The notes: generated by a model not told the origin, from the sequence alone. A DNA stretch of 64,000 nt from Rahnella inusitata (GCF_003263515.1 NZ_JYDE01000002.1:234585-298584), one strand, 5' to 3'; positions 9,887 to 21,497 are shown, counted from the stretch's first letter. Numbers and translations: made by a program.

Positions 9887-11650
9887 TTAATAGCCTATTG
9901 CAGCACCCGCCGGGCGACGCACGTCATTCGCGCCATACAAATAGCCCTCACGAACTTTCCCCGACAATGCCGAGTCATTGCCTGAGTTCATCGGCGTGAC
10001 ACCCGCCGCGCCCGGTAAGCCCACCAGAATCAGCTCTGCTGCGCCCCACGGGGTTTGCTCGACCATTTTGTAGCCCATCTTCGCCAGAATGTTCAGGCTG
10101 TCCTGCGAGACGCCACGCTGCTCGTAATAGACCTCATCCGGCAGCCACTGGTGGTGAATGCGCGGCGCATTGACGGCCTCCTGCGGAGGCATGCCGTAAT
10201 CAATCACGTTAAGCGCGGTTTGCAATGTGATCGTGATGATGCGCGAACCACCCGGAGACCCCAGTACCATGAAGATTTTACCGTCTTTGGTCACCAGACT
10301 CGGGCTCATCGACGATAGTGGGCGCTTACCGGGGGCGATGGCGTTACGCGTCCCCTGCACCAGCCCGTACAGGTTTTTCTCGCCGACTTTGGTGGTGAAA
10401 TCATCCATTTCATCGTTAAGGAAGAAACCGGTGCCCGGCGCAATCACCACGGAACCAAACAGGCCGTTGATGGTGTACGTCGTAGAAACGGCATTGCCCA
10501 TTTTATCGACGATAGAGTAATGCGTGGTTTCCGGCTTCTCGTGCGGTTCCATGCCCGGCTGAACCTGCGTGGATGGCGTCGCTTTATCCGCTTCTATCTT
10601 CTTACGAATTTCTTCGGCATAGCTTTTGCTGATCAGACGATCGACCGGATTCTTCACAAAGGCCGGATCGCCGAGATAAGTGTTGCGGTCCATATAGGCG
10701 TGACGCATGGCTTCGGTCAGCGTGTGAATGGACGCCGCTGAGTTGAAGCCCATGCTTTTCAGATCATAGCCTTCAACAATGTTGAGGATTTCGCACATCG
10801 TTACGCCGCCAGAACTCGGCGGGGGCGCGGAGACAAATTTATAGCCGCGATAGCTACAGGTGATCGGCGCGTCTTCTGTGACTTTGTAGTTAGCGAAATC
10901 CGCCGCAGTCAGAATGCCGCCGCCTTTTTTCGAGGCCGCTTCTACTGCTGCCGGGATTTTGCCTTTATAGAACGCGTCCGGGCCGTGCCTGGAAACAGAC
11001 TCCAGCGTGTTGGCTAAATCGGTTTGCACCAGTTTGTCGCCAGGCTGCAACGGGCTGCCGTCTTTTCGCAGGAAGATACGCGCGGCTTCGGGATCTTCTT
11101 TGAAGCGGGCTACTTTGGTATCGAGAATATCGGTATCCGCGCGGGTCAGCACGAAGCCCTGGCGTGCGAGTTTTATCGCCGGTGCCATGACCTGCTCACG
11201 CGTGAGCGTGCCGTATTCTTTCTGAACCGTATCCATTCCCAGCACCGTCCCCGGAACGCCTGCGGCCAGATAGCCGTAAAGGCTGGCGCCTTTTTTCACA
11301 TTGCCATCGGCGTCCAGATACATATCGGCGCTGGCGGCTGCGGGTGCGGTTTCACGAAAGTTGATAAACGTGTCTTTACCGTCTGCCAGATGCACCGTCA
11401 TGAAGCCACCGCCGCCAATGTTGCCACAACATGGGTTGACGACGGCCTGTGCGTAACCGACTGCGACGGCGGCATCAATCGCGTTGCCCCCCATCTTGAG
11501 GATGTCGACGCCGACCTGTGACGCTAAATGTTGCGAGGTGACGACCATACCGTTTTTCGCTTCAACGGCCGGATTTGACGCGGCCAGCAGCGGAAAACTG
11601 GTAAACATAGCCAGTGCGATGAGCGATTTTTTCCATGGACTCCGTAACAT
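9887..11650 (-). CDS. ggt: Gamma-glutamyltranspeptidase (periplasmic)
   Basis: GGT hydrolyses or transfers the gamma-glutamyl group of glutathione in the periplasm. It is made as a proenzyme that cleaves itself before the catalytic threonine of the small subunit. From ATG 11650 the protein is 587 residues. It has a signal peptide ending near LLAAS (about 25), the block NPCCGNIGGGGFM (72-84), the cleavage site E374/T375 in ETTHYS, and the substrate-binding RPLSSMSP motif. The open frame runs 37 codons further upstream, but that part lacks a signal sequence, while AGGAG precedes the chosen ATG. It is an insertion between proY and tsaA relative to E. coli, where ggt lies elsewhere. Confidence 0.95.
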   Translation of the reverse strand: MLRSPWKKSLIALAMFTSFPLLAASNPAVEAKNGMVVTSQHLASQVGVDILKMGGNAIDAAVAVGYAQAVVNPCCGNIGGGGFMTVHLADGKDTFINFRETAPAAASADMYLDADGNVKKGASLYGYLAAGVPGTVLGMDTVQKEYGTLTREQVMAPAIKLARQGFVLTRADTDILDTKVARFKEDPEAARIFLRKDGSPLQPGDKLVQTDLANTLESVSRHGPDAFYKGKIPAAVEAASKKGGGILTAADFANYKVTEDAPITCSYRGYKFVSAPPPSSGGVTMCEILNIVEGYDLKSMGFNSAASIHTLTEAMRHAYMDRNTYLGDPAFVKNPVDRLISKSYAEEIRKKIEADKATPSTQVQPGMEPHEKPETTHYSIVDKMGNAVSTTYTINGLFGSVVIAPGTGFFLNDEMDDFTTKVGEKNLYGLVQGTRNAIAPGKRPLSSMSPSLVTKDGKIFMVLGSPGGSRIITITLQTALNVIDYGMPPQEAVNAPRIHHQWLPDEVYYEQRGVSQDSLNILAKMGYKMVEQTPWGAAELILVGLPGAAGVTPMNSGNDSALSGKVREGYLYGANDVRRPAGAAIGY

Positions 11651-11875
11651 GTAAACTCCTGTCTTTTGAAAATCAGAACCTTCAGGCTCTTGTGTGATAA
11701 CGCTTTTTTGGGTGTTAACGATGTTGTTTAACGCAATGCATTTATGCAAAGCGCACGCCACTCTTTATAAAAGTGCGTACCACTCTGACGCAGGTGATAC
11801 GTTTTCAGCGTAGACGTAAAAGACCGGGAGTGAGCAGAAGGAAGGGGAGAACTGTGATCGTGGCAAATGGCAGGC

Positions 11876-11904
11876 AAAAAAAACGGCCAGCGAGGCTGAC
11901 CGTT
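11876..11904 (-). terminator. Terminator after tsaA (minus strand)
   Basis: Read on the minus strand, AACGGTCAGC (11904-11895) pairs with GCTGGCCGTT (11891-11882), with one G-T pair and a 3-base loop, followed by a run of T residues (A run 11876-11883 on the plus strand). Confidence 0.85.
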
Positions 11905-11928
11905 ATTGACCTTGATATCCGAAGAGGA

Positions 11929-12531
11929 TTACAGGTTTGAAGCGTTTTCAGACAGGTATTTAGCCACGCCATCCGGAGATGCGCCCATGCCTTTTTTACC
12001 TTTTTCCCACTGAGCCGGGCACACTTCGCCGTGCTCTTCGTGGAATTGCAGCGCGTCAACCATACGCAGCATTTCGTCGATGTTACGACCCAGTGGCAGA
12101 TCGTTCACTACCTGGTGACGTACAACGCCTTCTTTGTCGATCAGGAAGGAGCCGCGCAGTGCAACGCCAGCGACCGGATGTTCGATACCGTAGGCTTTCT
12201 GAATTTCGCGTTTGATGTCAGCAACCATTGCGTATTTGACAGGGCCGATGCCGCCTTTCTCAACAGGGGTGTTACGCCATGCGTTGTGAACGAACTCGGA
12301 GTCAAAGGAAACGCCTACCACTTCTACGCCACGTTTCTGGAATTCTTCGTAACGGTGATCGAAAGCGATCAGCTCAGAAGGACAAACGAAAGTGAAGTCC
12401 ATTGGCCAGAAGAAGATAACAGTTGGTTTGCCTGCGGTGTGTTTTTTGAAGTTGAAGTTTTCAACTACTTCGCCGCTGCCGAGTACTGCAGCTGCGGTGA
12501 AATCAGGGGCTGGGCGAGTTACCAGAACCAT
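11929..12531 (-). CDS. tsaA: TsaA, typical 2-Cys peroxiredoxin (AhpC/TSA, Prx1 type)
   Basis: This thiol peroxidase reduces hydrogen peroxide and organic peroxides. The 200 residues carry the peroxidatic cysteine C50 in DFTFVCPSEL and the resolving cysteine C171 in GEVCPAQW, the typical 2-Cys arrangement. The sequence is closer to eukaryotic-type Prx1/TSA enzymes than to E. coli AhpC, and no ahpF is adjacent, so the reductant is probably thioredoxin (inference). An insertion-type GGIGP motif is present, while the C-terminus lacks the classical YF motif, so sensitivity to over-oxidation is uncertain. The gene sits beside acpH, as I recall for Salmonella and Yersinia. It has its own terminator and an OxyR-like half-site upstream. 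Confidence 0.93.
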   Translation of the reverse strand: MVLVTRPAPDFTAAAVLGSGEVVENFNFKKHTAGKPTVIFFWPMDFTFVCPSELIAFDHRYEEFQKRGVEVVGVSFDSEFVHNAWRNTPVEKGGIGPVKYAMVADIKREIQKAYGIEHPVAGVALRGSFLIDKEGVVRHQVVNDLPLGRNIDEMLRMVDALQFHEEHGEVCPAQWEKGKKGMGASPDGVAKYLSENASNL

Positions 12532-12645
12532 AAATTACTCCTTTTAAGACCCATGAGGGCATCGTAGGTGGAAAGGGTGAACAAAACGACTGCCAGTATA
12601 GGGGCAAGCCGGTAGTGAATAAACCCCATCGCGCCAATCAATCAG

Positions 12646-12660
12646 ATAGCATCCGGCTAT
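12646..12660. promoter_or_regulatory. Possible OxyR half-site upstream of tsaA
   Basis: ATAG-N7-CTAT (ATAG at 12646-12649, CTAT at 12657-12660) reproduces the two outer quarter-sites of an OxyR half-operator, 115-130 bp upstream of the tsaA start. The adjoining half-site is poor (TGAT and TCAC), and the inner T/A positions are not conserved, so this is only a candidate. The same bases form a small hairpin (GATAGC / GCTATC). Confidence 0.3.
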
Positions 12661-12749
12661 CAGTATTTGATCTAAGTCTCACGGTTCTTTATCAACAACC
12701 ATCTGTCTTGCAGGGATTGTGCTGTGACTCACAGGTTTAGCGCGGTTTG

Positions 12750-13331
12750 TCAGAGTTGACGATCTTTCGCCTGCTGCATCATCACCGGGTAAAATTGCCA
12801 GAATAACTGCTCGAGCGCGTCATAGTTCAGTTCGATATCGTGGAAGGAACCGGTCAGTGCACTGAGTTTTGGCCTCCGTGAGGCCATGCCGCGAAGTACA
12901 TCGGCGATAAACGGAAGTGCGGCGTAGCGTTCCATCCAGCGCTCCGGCCATAACCAGGCATTCAGATTCTGGAAACGCTCCGGCATATCGGGCAAATGCG
13001 GCGTAATTTCCTGCTGACAGGCGGCAAGAAAATCTTCCAGCGGTTGCTGTGGATGAATTGTCGCCCAATGGCGCGACAGGAAGTGATCCCACACCACGTC
13101 GAGCGTGATCGGCGAGACGCGGCGGAAATCATCACGGAAATAGCTGCGCGCGATCCGCACTTCGGGCAGGGAGTCGGTCAGGGTATCAACGCGGCGATGC
13201 ATACGGATCCCGCTGACGATTTCAGCAGAATATTGTCCGTCAGGATTGCCGCGAACGAAGTCCGCCAGCAAATTGCCCAGCAGTGAACTGTCGGCCAGCG
13301 AGGCCAGATGGAGGTGCGCTAAAAAATTCAT
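12750..13331 (-). CDS. acpH: AcpH, acyl carrier protein phosphodiesterase
   Basis: AcpH removes the 4'-phosphopantetheine arm from holo-ACP. The 193-residue protein has the family length and opening [10 protein letters not shown], followed by [10 protein letters not shown] (about 19-28), [10 protein letters not shown] with conserved H and D residues, and [15 protein letters not shown]. It ends in a conserved FWQFYPVMM segment. It is divergent from queA with about 135 bp between them, as in E. coli. Turnover in the cell is inferred from the family. Confidence 0.95.
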   Translation of the reverse strand: MNFLAHLHLASLADSSLLGNLLADFVRGNPDGQYSAEIVSGIRMHRRVDTLTDSLPEVRIARSYFRDDFRRVSPITLDVVWDHFLSRHWATIHPQQPLEDFLAACQQEITPHLPDMPERFQNLNAWLWPERWMERYAALPFIADVLRGMASRRPKLSALTGSFHDIELNYDALEQLFWQFYPVMMQQAKDRQL

Positions 13332-13466
13332 CGGCGAAGTATAACGCAGGAAACGTGATCTCTGACAGGTCAGCGGGTGCCTTTATTAGCGCAGAAGCTT
13401 GCAGGGGATGCCCCGTCCCACTAGACTAAGCCGCCTGTTTTTGTCGTTAAAGTGAAGTGAAAACCC

Positions 13467-14537
13467 ATGCGTGTTGCCGATTTTTCTTTTGAACTCCCGG
13501 AATCCCTGATCGCCCGCTATCCGCAGACCCAGCGCAGCGGCTGTCGTTTGTTGTCTCTGGACGGGCCGAGCGGTGAGTTAACGCACGGCGTGTTCACCGA
13601 CATTCTCGATAAAATCGTGCCCGGTGATCTGCTGGTCTTCAACAATACCCGCGTGATCCCCGCCCGCGTGTTTGGCCGTAAGGTCAGCGGTGGCAAGATT
13701 GAAGTGCTGGTTGAACGCGTGCTGGATTCGCACCGCGTTCTGGCGCACGTTCGCGCCTCAAAATCTCCGAAGCCCGGCGCAGAGTTGCTGCTCGGTGATA
13801 AAGACGATATTAAAGCGACGATGGTGGCGCGTCACGATACGCTGTTTGAGCTGGAATTTAATGAAGACCGCGATGTCTTTACCCTGCTCAACGAAATCGG
13901 CCATATGCCGCTGCCGCCGTACATTGACCGTCCTGACGAAGATGCCGACCGCGAACTGTATCAGACAGTCTACAGTGAACGTCTGGGGGCTGTTGCTGCA
14001 CCGACTGCCGGTCTGCACTTTGATCAGCCGCTGATGGATGCGCTGAAAGAAAAGGGCGTGGAATTTGCGTTCGTCACGCTGCACGTCGGCGCGGGGACGT
14101 TCCAGCCGGTACGCGTAGATACCATCGAAGACCACATCATGCACGCTGAGTATGCCGAAGTGCCTCAGGACGTGGTGGATGCGGTGCTGGCGTGTAAAGC
14201 GCGCGGTAACAAAGTGGTGGCCGTGGGTACCACGTCTGTCCGTTCGCTGGAAAGTGCCGCGAAAGCCAGCGAAGATGCGCTGATTGCACCGTTCTTCGGT
14301 GATACTAAGATATTCATCTATCCGGGTTATCACTATCAGGTGATTGATTCCCTGATAACGAACTTCCATCTGCCTGAATCAACCCTGATCATGCTGGTGT
14401 CGGCGTTTGCCGGATACAAAAATACCATGAATGCTTACCATCAGGCGGTGGCTGAGCAGTACCGTTTCTTTAGTTACGGCGATGCGATGTTCATCAACCG
14501 TAACCCGCTGGCCCCTCAGGAAGTGGTGGGCGAGTAA
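13467..14537 (+). CDS. queA: QueA, S-adenosylmethionine:tRNA ribosyltransferase-isomerase
   Basis: QueA transfers the ribosyl moiety of S-adenosylmethionine to preQ1 in tRNA, forming epoxyqueuosine, the step after Tgt. The length is 356 residues, identical to the E. coli protein. The start [19 protein letters not shown] and the motifs [36 protein letters not shown] and TSVRSLESA are typical. The ribosome-binding site is weak (AGTGAAGTGA). It is the first gene of a queA-tgt-yajC-secDF cluster. Confidence 0.98.
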   Translation: MRVADFSFELPESLIARYPQTQRSGCRLLSLDGPSGELTHGVFTDILDKIVPGDLLVFNNTRVIPARVFGRKVSGGKIEVLVERVLDSHRVLAHVRASKSPKPGAELLLGDKDDIKATMVARHDTLFELEFNEDRDVFTLLNEIGHMPLPPYIDRPDEDADRELYQTVYSERLGAVAAPTAGLHFDQPLMDALKEKGVEFAFVTLHVGAGTFQPVRVDTIEDHIMHAEYAEVPQDVVDAVLACKARGNKVVAVGTTSVRSLESAAKASEDALIAPFFGDTKIFIYPGYHYQVIDSLITNFHLPESTLIMLVSAFAGYKNTMNAYHQAVAEQYRFFSYGDAMFINRNPLAPQEVVGE

Positions 14538-14546
14538 GTTTTTTAA

Positions 14547-15773
<1,227 letters not shown>

Positions 15774-15786
15774 TTTCTTAGTCGTG

Positions 15787-15816
15787 TCGGTATCACCTCA
15801 GGGCGGTGCCGATTTT
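15787..15816 (+). terminator. Probable terminator after tgt
   Basis: TCGG...CACC pairs with GGTG..CCGA around a TCAGGGC loop with a small bulge, followed by TTTTATCATTT. The T tract is short and transcription may read through into yajC. Confidence 0.5.
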
Positions 15817-15939
15817 ATCATTTGTTGAGCCGTCATAATGGGGTATTGTGCGAGACGTTTCATCGCCAGACTCCATTTTGGAAATACGGTATTTTTTACA
15901 ACAACTCTTTTGCTTCACAACAACAATGAGGGAATTTAA

Positions 15940-16272
15940 ATGAGTCTTTTCATTTCCGATGCTGTCGCAGCGTCTGGCGCACCGTCACAGGGAAGTCCTT
16001 ACTCTCTGGTTATTATGCTGGTGGTTTTTGGTCTGATTTTCTATTTCATGATCCTGCGCCCGCAGCAGAAACGCTCTAAAGAACACAAAAAACTGATGGA
16101 TTCCATCGGTAAAGGTGACGAAGTGATGACCACCGGTGGCCTGATCGGTCGCGTAACGAAAGTGGCTGAAACCGGCTATGTCGTTATCGCACTGAACGAC
16201 ACTAACGAAGTGATGATCAAGCGTGACTTCGTGGCAGCAGTTCTGCCAAAAGGCACGATGAAGTCTATCTAA
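15940..16272 (+). CDS. yajC: YajC, Sec translocon accessory membrane protein
   Basis: YajC is a small inner-membrane partner of SecDF and SecYEG. The 110 residues contain one transmembrane helix (about 21-40, LVIMLVVFGLIFYFMILRPQ), then the conserved RPQQKR, GDEVMTTGGLIGRV and a basic C-terminal part. It has a strong position in the operon: secD starts 27 bp downstream. Confidence 0.97.
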   Translation: MSLFISDAVAASGAPSQGSPYSLVIMLVVFGLIFYFMILRPQQKRSKEHKKLMDSIGKGDEVMTTGGLIGRVTKVAETGYVVIALNDTNEVMIKRDFVAAVLPKGTMKSI

Positions 16273-16299
16273 TTTTCGATTTTCCCGAAGGGAACTGCC

Positions 16300-18147
16300 G
16301 TGTTAAACCGTTATCCTGCGTGGAAGTATCTGATGCTGATCGTTGTGGTCATCGTCGGGCTGCTTTATGCACTTCCCAACCTTTATGGTGAGGATCCGGC
16401 TGTTCAAATCACTGGTGCTCGGGGTTCCGACGCCAGTGAAGCAACGCTGGACCAAGTCCGTAACGTATTAGATCAAAGCAAAATTCAGATCAAATCAGTT
16501 GCTCTGGAAAATGGCGCTATTCTTGCCCGTTTCAATGACACGGATGTACAGCTTCGTGCACGTGAAGCGCTGACCGAAGCGCTGGGCGACAAGTTTGTCA
16601 TTGCACTGAACCTCGCGCCTGCAACGCCGCGCTGGTTGAGCATGCTGGGTGCCGAGCCGATGAAGCTGGGCCTCGACTTACGTGGTGGTGTGCACTTCCT
16701 GATGGAAGTGGATATGGATACCGCGCTGAGTAAGCTGCAAGAGCAGACAATGGACAACATGCGCAGCGATCTGCGCGACAAGAATATTCCTTATGCCACG
16801 GTGCGTAAGCTCGACAACTATGGCGTTGAAGTGCGATTCCGTGATGCTGCCACCCGCGATTCTGCGGTCAGCTTCCTCGGCCCACGTCACCGCGATTTAG
16901 TGATCACCAACAGTGGCGATAACGCCATCAAAGTGGTGATGACTGATGCTCGTCTGAGTGAAGCTCGCGAGTATGCCGTTCAGCAAAACATCACCATCTT
17001 GCGTAACCGTGTTAACCAACTGGGTGTGGCCGAGCCGCTGGTACAGCGTCAGGGTGCTGACCGTATTGTGGTTGAGTTGCCGGGTATTCAGGACACCGCT
17101 CGCGCGAAAGAAATTCTCGGCGCGACCGCGACGCTGGAATTCCGTCTGGTCAACACCAATGTGGATGCTACCGCTGCAACTTCTGGACGCGTGCCGGGTG
17201 ACAGCGAAGTGAAAAATACCCGTGAAGGCCGCCCGGTTGTCTTGTACAAACGCGTGATCCTGACCGGTGACCATATCACTGACTCCACCTCCAGCATGGA
17301 TGAGTACAATCAGCCGCAGGTAAACATCTCTCTCGACAGCGCTGGCGGTAACGCCATGTCTAACTTCACGAAGGATAACATCGGCAAACCGATGGCGACC
17401 CTGTTCGTGGAATATAAAGACAGCGGTAAGAAAGATGCCAACGGCCGTTCGATTCTGGCGAAACAGGAAGAAGTCATCAACGTGGCGACCATTCAGTCAC
17501 GTCTGGGCAACAGCTTCCGCATCACCGGTGTGAACGATCCGAATGAAGCCCGTCAGCTGTCTCTGCTGCTGCGTGCTGGTGCGTTGATCGCGCCAATTCA
17601 GATTGTTGAAGAACGTACCATCGGCCCGACCTTAGGGATGGAAAACATCAAGCAAGGTCTGGAAGCCTGTCTGGCAGGACTTGCGGTCTCAATTATCTTC
17701 ATGCTGTTCTTCTATAAGAAGTTTGGCCTGATTGCGACCTCTGCGCTGATTGCTAACCTGGTGCTTATTGTTGGGATCATGTCTCTGATACCAGGGGCAA
17801 CACTGACTATGCCGGGTATTGCGGGTATCGTATTAACCCTTGCCGTAGCGGTTGATGCCAACGTACTGATCAACGAACGTATTAAGGAAGAACTTAGTAA
17901 CGGACGTACAGTACAGCAGGCTATTGATGAAGGTTACAAAGGCGCGTTCAGCTCCATCTTTGATGCCAACGTCACGACGCTAATCAAGGTCATCATCCTG
18001 TATGCCGTCGGCACCGGGGCAATTAAAGGCTTTGCGATTACAACCGGTATTGGTGTAGCGACGTCAATGTTTACCGCAATCGTCGGTACCCGTGCCATCG
18101 TAAACCTGTTGTACGGCGGCAAGCGCATCAAAAAGCTGTCTATCTGA
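16300..18147 (+). CDS. secD: SecD, protein-export membrane subunit
   Basis: SecD with SecF uses the proton motive force to pull exported proteins into the periplasm. The 615 residues match the E. coli length. There is an N-terminal transmembrane helix (about 9-28), a large periplasmic domain including [16 protein letters not shown] (P1 domain), and a five-helix C-terminal RND-like region with [24 protein letters not shown]. The start is GTG 16300, giving [13 protein letters not shown]. The stop is 10 bp before the secF start. Confidence 0.98.
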   Translation: MLNRYPAWKYLMLIVVVIVGLLYALPNLYGEDPAVQITGARGSDASEATLDQVRNVLDQSKIQIKSVALENGAILARFNDTDVQLRAREALTEALGDKFVIALNLAPATPRWLSMLGAEPMKLGLDLRGGVHFLMEVDMDTALSKLQEQTMDNMRSDLRDKNIPYATVRKLDNYGVEVRFRDAATRDSAVSFLGPRHRDLVITNSGDNAIKVVMTDARLSEAREYAVQQNITILRNRVNQLGVAEPLVQRQGADRIVVELPGIQDTARAKEILGATATLEFRLVNTNVDATAATSGRVPGDSEVKNTREGRPVVLYKRVILTGDHITDSTSSMDEYNQPQVNISLDSAGGNAMSNFTKDNIGKPMATLFVEYKDSGKKDANGRSILAKQEEVINVATIQSRLGNSFRITGVNDPNEARQLSLLLRAGALIAPIQIVEERTIGPTLGMENIKQGLEACLAGLAVSIIFMLFFYKKFGLIATSALIANLVLIVGIMSLIPGATLTMPGIAGIVLTLAVAVDANVLINERIKEELSNGRTVQQAIDEGYKGAFSSIFDANVTTLIKVIILYAVGTGAIKGFAITTGIGVATSMFTAIVGTRAIVNLLYGGKRIKKLSI

Positions 18148-18157
18148 GGAGTGCGTT

Positions 18158-19129
18158 GTGGCACAGGAATATACTGTAGAACAATTAAACCACGGCCGTA
18201 GAGTCTATGACTTTATGCGCTGGGATTACTGGGCTTTCGGTATCTCCGGTTTCCTGTTGATCCTTTCTATCGCCATTATCGGTGTGAAGGGTTTCAACTG
18301 GGGTCTGGATTTCACCGGCGGTACGGTCATTGAAATCTCGCTGGAAAAACCTGCGGATTTGGACGTGATGCGCGCTTCGCTTGAGAAAGCAGGCTTTGCA
18401 GAACCGCTGGTACAGAACTTTGGTAGCAGCCGTGACATCATGGTTCGTATGCCACCGACTAAGGGTGAAACAGGCGGCCAGGAACTGGGTGCCAGAGTTC
18501 TTAGCGTGATTAACGAAACGACCAGCCAGAATGCCCAGGTGAAACGTATCGAGTTCGTTGGCCCGAGCGTAGGTGCCGATTTGGCGCAAAATGGTGCTAT
18601 GGCGCTGTTAGTGGCGCTGATCGCTATCTTAGTTTACGTCGGTTTCCGCTTCGAGTGGCGTCTGGCAGCAGGTGTTGTTATCGCACTTGCTCACGACGTG
18701 GTGATCACCATGGGTGTGCTCTCGTTGTTCCATATCGAGGTCGACCTGACTATCGTTGCTTCGTTAATGTCGGTTATCGGTTACTCGCTTAACGACAGCA
18801 TCGTAGTATCGGACCGTATTCGTGAGAACTTCCGCAAGATCCGTCGCGGGACATCTTACGAAATCTTTAACGTGTCGTTGACCCAGACGTTGCACAGAAC
18901 ATTAATCACATCCGGTACCACGTTAGTCGTGATCCTGATGCTGTATCTGTTTGGTGGTGCATTGCTGCGTGGTTTCTCACTGACCATGTTGATTGGTGTT
19001 TCAATTGGTACGGCTTCATCGATTTACGTTGCTTCGGCGCTGGCTCTGAAACTGGGCATGAAGCGTGAACACATGTTGCAGCAAAAAGTGGAAAAAGAAG
19101 GTGCAGATCAGCCTTCGATTCTGCCTTAA
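18158..19129 (+). CDS. secF: SecF, protein-export membrane subunit
   Basis: SecF is the partner of SecD. The 323-residue protein has a first membrane helix (about 22-42), [15 protein letters not shown] (about 45-60), a short periplasmic domain, and five further membrane helices with the conserved [20 protein letters not shown] segment, which holds proton-relay residues. The start is GTG 18158 after GAGGAGTG. The operon ends at a bidirectional terminator. Confidence 0.98.
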   Translation: MAQEYTVEQLNHGRRVYDFMRWDYWAFGISGFLLILSIAIIGVKGFNWGLDFTGGTVIEISLEKPADLDVMRASLEKAGFAEPLVQNFGSSRDIMVRMPPTKGETGGQELGARVLSVINETTSQNAQVKRIEFVGPSVGADLAQNGAMALLVALIAILVYVGFRFEWRLAAGVVIALAHDVVITMGVLSLFHIEVDLTIVASLMSVIGYSLNDSIVVSDRIRENFRKIRRGTSYEIFNVSLTQTLHRTLITSGTTLVVILMLYLFGGALLRGFSLTMLIGVSIGTASSIYVASALALKLGMKREHMLQQKVEKEGADQPSILP

Positions 19130-19150
19130 TCTGCAAACCGTTCAGTAATA

Positions 19151-19178
19151 AAAAACCCCGCGTTGCGGGGTTTTTTTT
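19151..19178. terminator. Bidirectional terminator between secF and yajI
   Basis: CCCCGC (19156-19161) pairs with GCGGGG (19165-19170) around GTT. Five A residues precede it and eight T residues follow, so it serves both convergent genes. Confidence 0.9.
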
Positions 19179-19196
19179 GTCTGACATTTGGGGGGG

Positions 19197-19757
19197 TTAC
19201 GGCTGAACCGGCGCGGGCTGAGGCGTGGCAACCATATTATGCAAATGGATAAAGCCCAGCGTTTCCATCGTGACCTGACTAAACTTCACGTCGAAAGTTT
19301 TTACCGGCCCCGGTAACAAATCCGGTTCGACGTTGATGTTTTGGGTTTGCATATCCACGGTCAGTGGTTTGCCGGTCACCGGATCCAGCTGGCCCCAGCT
19401 CAGAGACGCGGTAAACGGCGGCAACGGCTGACCGGCATTATTCTTCACTTCCAGAACGGCCTGTAATCCGCTCGCGTCAGGTGCCACACGCAGCAGCGTG
19501 ACGGTCAGTTCTCCCAGATCACTTTTCAGCAGCGCCGGGCTTTTCGCCGCAGGCAGCAAATACACGCCGTTGGTGGACTGACGGTTAAGCGTGGTCTGCT
19601 GCTCCAGCGCGACGGCCAAATCGGTCAGCCGTTGCAGTTTCTGATTCAGCTGGCCCACTTCGGTTTTCAGTTCCGGCAATTGTGGATTTTGCTTCGCGCA
19701 GCCGGTCAGGCTGAGCAATGCGGCGCAGGCCAGCCAAAGGCGAGGGTGTTTCGTCAT
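19197..19757 (-). CDS. yajI: YajI, DUF3251 lipoprotein
   Basis: A 186-residue putative outer- or inner-membrane lipoprotein. From ATG 19757 the N-terminus is a lipoprotein signal ending in LSLTGC (C20). A short coiled-coil-like heptad stretch follows (about 30-60, TEVGQLNQKLQRLTDLA), then a mostly beta domain. The frame continues 45 codons upstream, but only the internal ATG gives a signal peptide and has AGGAAA upstream. The function of DUF3251 proteins is unknown. E. coli carries yajD and tsx between secF and yajI; both are absent here. Confidence 0.85.
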   Translation of the reverse strand: MTKHPRLWLACAALLSLTGCAKQNPQLPELKTEVGQLNQKLQRLTDLAVALEQQTTLNRQSTNGVYLLPAAKSPALLKSDLGELTVTLLRVAPDASGLQAVLEVKNNAGQPLPPFTASLSWGQLDPVTGKPLTVDMQTQNINVEPDLLPGPVKTFDVKFSQVTMETLGFIHLHNMVATPQPAPVQP

Positions 19758-19916
19758 ATCAGAGATTTCCTTTCTTCTGCCCGATGTAACATCCGTCCGG
19801 GCACTAATAGAGATGCGTAAGTTTAACCCGATGTCTATGAAAGTAGCGACAGCCTTTGTTGTCGGCACACTTCGGGTTAAACTGATGTCCAATTGAGTTC
19901 GCGATCAGGAAGTGCT

Positions 19917-20366
19917 ATGCATTGCCCATTTTGTGCCGCTGTTGATACTAAAGTCATTGATTCCCGCCTGGTGGGCGATGGATCGCAGGTTCGCCGCCGC
20001 CGTCAGTGCCTGGTGTGCCATGAACGTTTCACCACGTTTGAAGTGGCGGAACTGGTGATGCCGCGCGTCATAAAAAGCAATGAAGTCCGCGAACCTTTTA
20101 ATGAAGACAAATTACGTAGCGGATTCCTGAAAGCGCTGGAAAAGCGGCCGGTCAGTTCAGATGACGTTGAAACCGCCATCAGCCACATTAAATCCCAGTT
20201 GCGCGCCACCGGCGAACGTGAAATTCCAGCCAAAATGATCGGCGGTCTGGTGATGGATGCGCTGAAAGGACTGGATAAAGTGGCCTATATCCGCTTCGCA
20301 TCGGTGTATCGCAGCTTTGAAGATATCCGCGAATTTGGCGAAGAGATTGCCCGTCTTCAGGATTAA
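19917..20366 (+). CDS. nrdR: NrdR, repressor of ribonucleotide reductase genes
   Basis: NrdR senses ATP/dATP and represses nrd operons. The protein is 149 residues, the family length. The zinc ribbon has C3, C6, C31 and C34, followed by an ATP-cone domain (about 49-139) containing [16 protein letters not shown]. An upstream in-frame start at 19893 would add eight unconserved residues; ATG 19917 gives MHCPFCAA and has AGGAAG before it. ribD starts 9 bp after the stop, so nrdR-ribD-ribH-nusB form a probable operon. Confidence 0.97.
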   Translation: MHCPFCAAVDTKVIDSRLVGDGSQVRRRRQCLVCHERFTTFEVAELVMPRVIKSNEVREPFNEDKLRSGFLKALEKRPVSSDDVETAISHIKSQLRATGEREIPAKMIGGLVMDALKGLDKVAYIRFASVYRSFEDIREFGEEIARLQD

Positions 20367-20375
20367 GGAACGTTA

Positions 20376-21497
20376 ATGCTGTCCGAAAAAGCTTCTGATG
20401 AACGTTTTATGGCGCGTGCTTTCGAGCTGGCGCGCCGCGGACGTTTCACTACCACGCCAAACCCGAACGTCGGCTGTGTCATTGTGCTTAATGGCGAAAT
20501 CATCGGTGAAGGCTACCATGTGCGTGCCGGTGAACCTCATGCTGAAGTCCATGCGTTACGCATGGCAGGCGAAAAAGCCAAAGGTGCCACGGCCTATGTG
20601 ACGCTCGAACCTTGCAGCCACCACGGGCGCACGCCGCCGTGTGCCGATGCGCTGCTGGCTGCCGGGATCACCCGCGTGGTGGCCGCCATGCAGGATCCGA
20701 ACCCGGAAGTCGCCGGGCGCGGTTTATATCGCCTCAAGCAAAATGGTGTGGATGTCAGCCACGGCCTGATGCATTCGCAGGCGGAAGCCGTCAATCTTGG
20801 TTTCCTCAAGCGGATGCGCACCGGTTTCCCTTACGTGCAGCTGAAAATGGGCGCTTCGTTGGATGGCAGAACGGCAATGGCCTCGGGCGAAAGCCAGTGG
20901 ATCACATCTGCTGCAGCGCGCGCTGACGTTCAGCGTTTTCGCGCAGAAAGCTCAGCCATTCTCAGTACCAGTGCTACCGTGCTGGCCGACAATCCATCGC
21001 TGAACGTGCGCTGGAGCGAACTGGGCAGCGACGTGCAGGCGATTTATCCCGAAGAAAATCTGCGCCAACCGCTGCGGATCATTCTCGACAGCCAGAACCG
21101 TGTCACCCCTGAGCATCAGCTGATGAAACTCCCCGGTGATGTGCTGCTGGCGCGTCTGGAGAAGGATAATCAACTCTGGCCTGAATCCGTAGAGCAATGG
21201 TGCGTTCCTGGCCGCGACAATCGAATCGATCTGGTTCTGCTGATGATGCAGCTGGCGAAGCGTCAGATAAACTCTGTCTGGGTCGAAGCAGGCGCACAAC
21301 TCGCCGGTGCCTTATTACAAGCCGGTCTGGTTGATGAATTAATCGTTTATATGGCACCTAAGTTATTGGGTAATAATGGCCGGGCGCTGTGTGAACTGCC
21401 CGGATTGCAGCATCTGAGCGATGCGCCGGAATTCGCCTTCAGCGATGTCCGGCAGATTGGCCAGGATCTGCGTCTGCGCATGAAACCGCAGTACTGA
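20376..21497 (+). CDS. ribD: RibD, bifunctional riboflavin deaminase/reductase
   Basis: RibD carries out the second and third steps of riboflavin synthesis: deamination, then reduction of the pyrimidine intermediate. The 373 residues contain the N-terminal cytidine-deaminase-like domain with zinc motifs HAEVHAL and PCSHHGRTPPC (about 50-90) and the C-terminal reductase domain with MGASLDGRTAMASGESQWITS and APKLLG. ATG 20376 has AAGGAA upstream. A start at M12 would also fit the shorter E. coli-like N-terminus. Confidence 0.97.
   Translation: MLSEKASDERFMARAFELARRGRFTTTPNPNVGCVIVLNGEIIGEGYHVRAGEPHAEVHALRMAGEKAKGATAYVTLEPCSHHGRTPPCADALLAAGITRVVAAMQDPNPEVAGRGLYRLKQNGVDVSHGLMHSQAEAVNLGFLKRMRTGFPYVQLKMGASLDGRTAMASGESQWITSAAARADVQRFRAESSAILSTSATVLADNPSLNVRWSELGSDVQAIYPEENLRQPLRIILDSQNRVTPEHQLMKLPGDVLLARLEKDNQLWPESVEQWCVPGRDNRIDLVLLMMQLAKRQINSVWVEAGAQLAGALLQAGLVDELIVYMAPKLLGNNGRALCELPGLQHLSDAPEFAFSDVRQIGQDLRLRMKPQY

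Noticed and set aside
13758..14369. 203-codon minus-strand frame inside queA
   Set aside because: It is antisense to a full-length queA, with no start context or recognisable domain.
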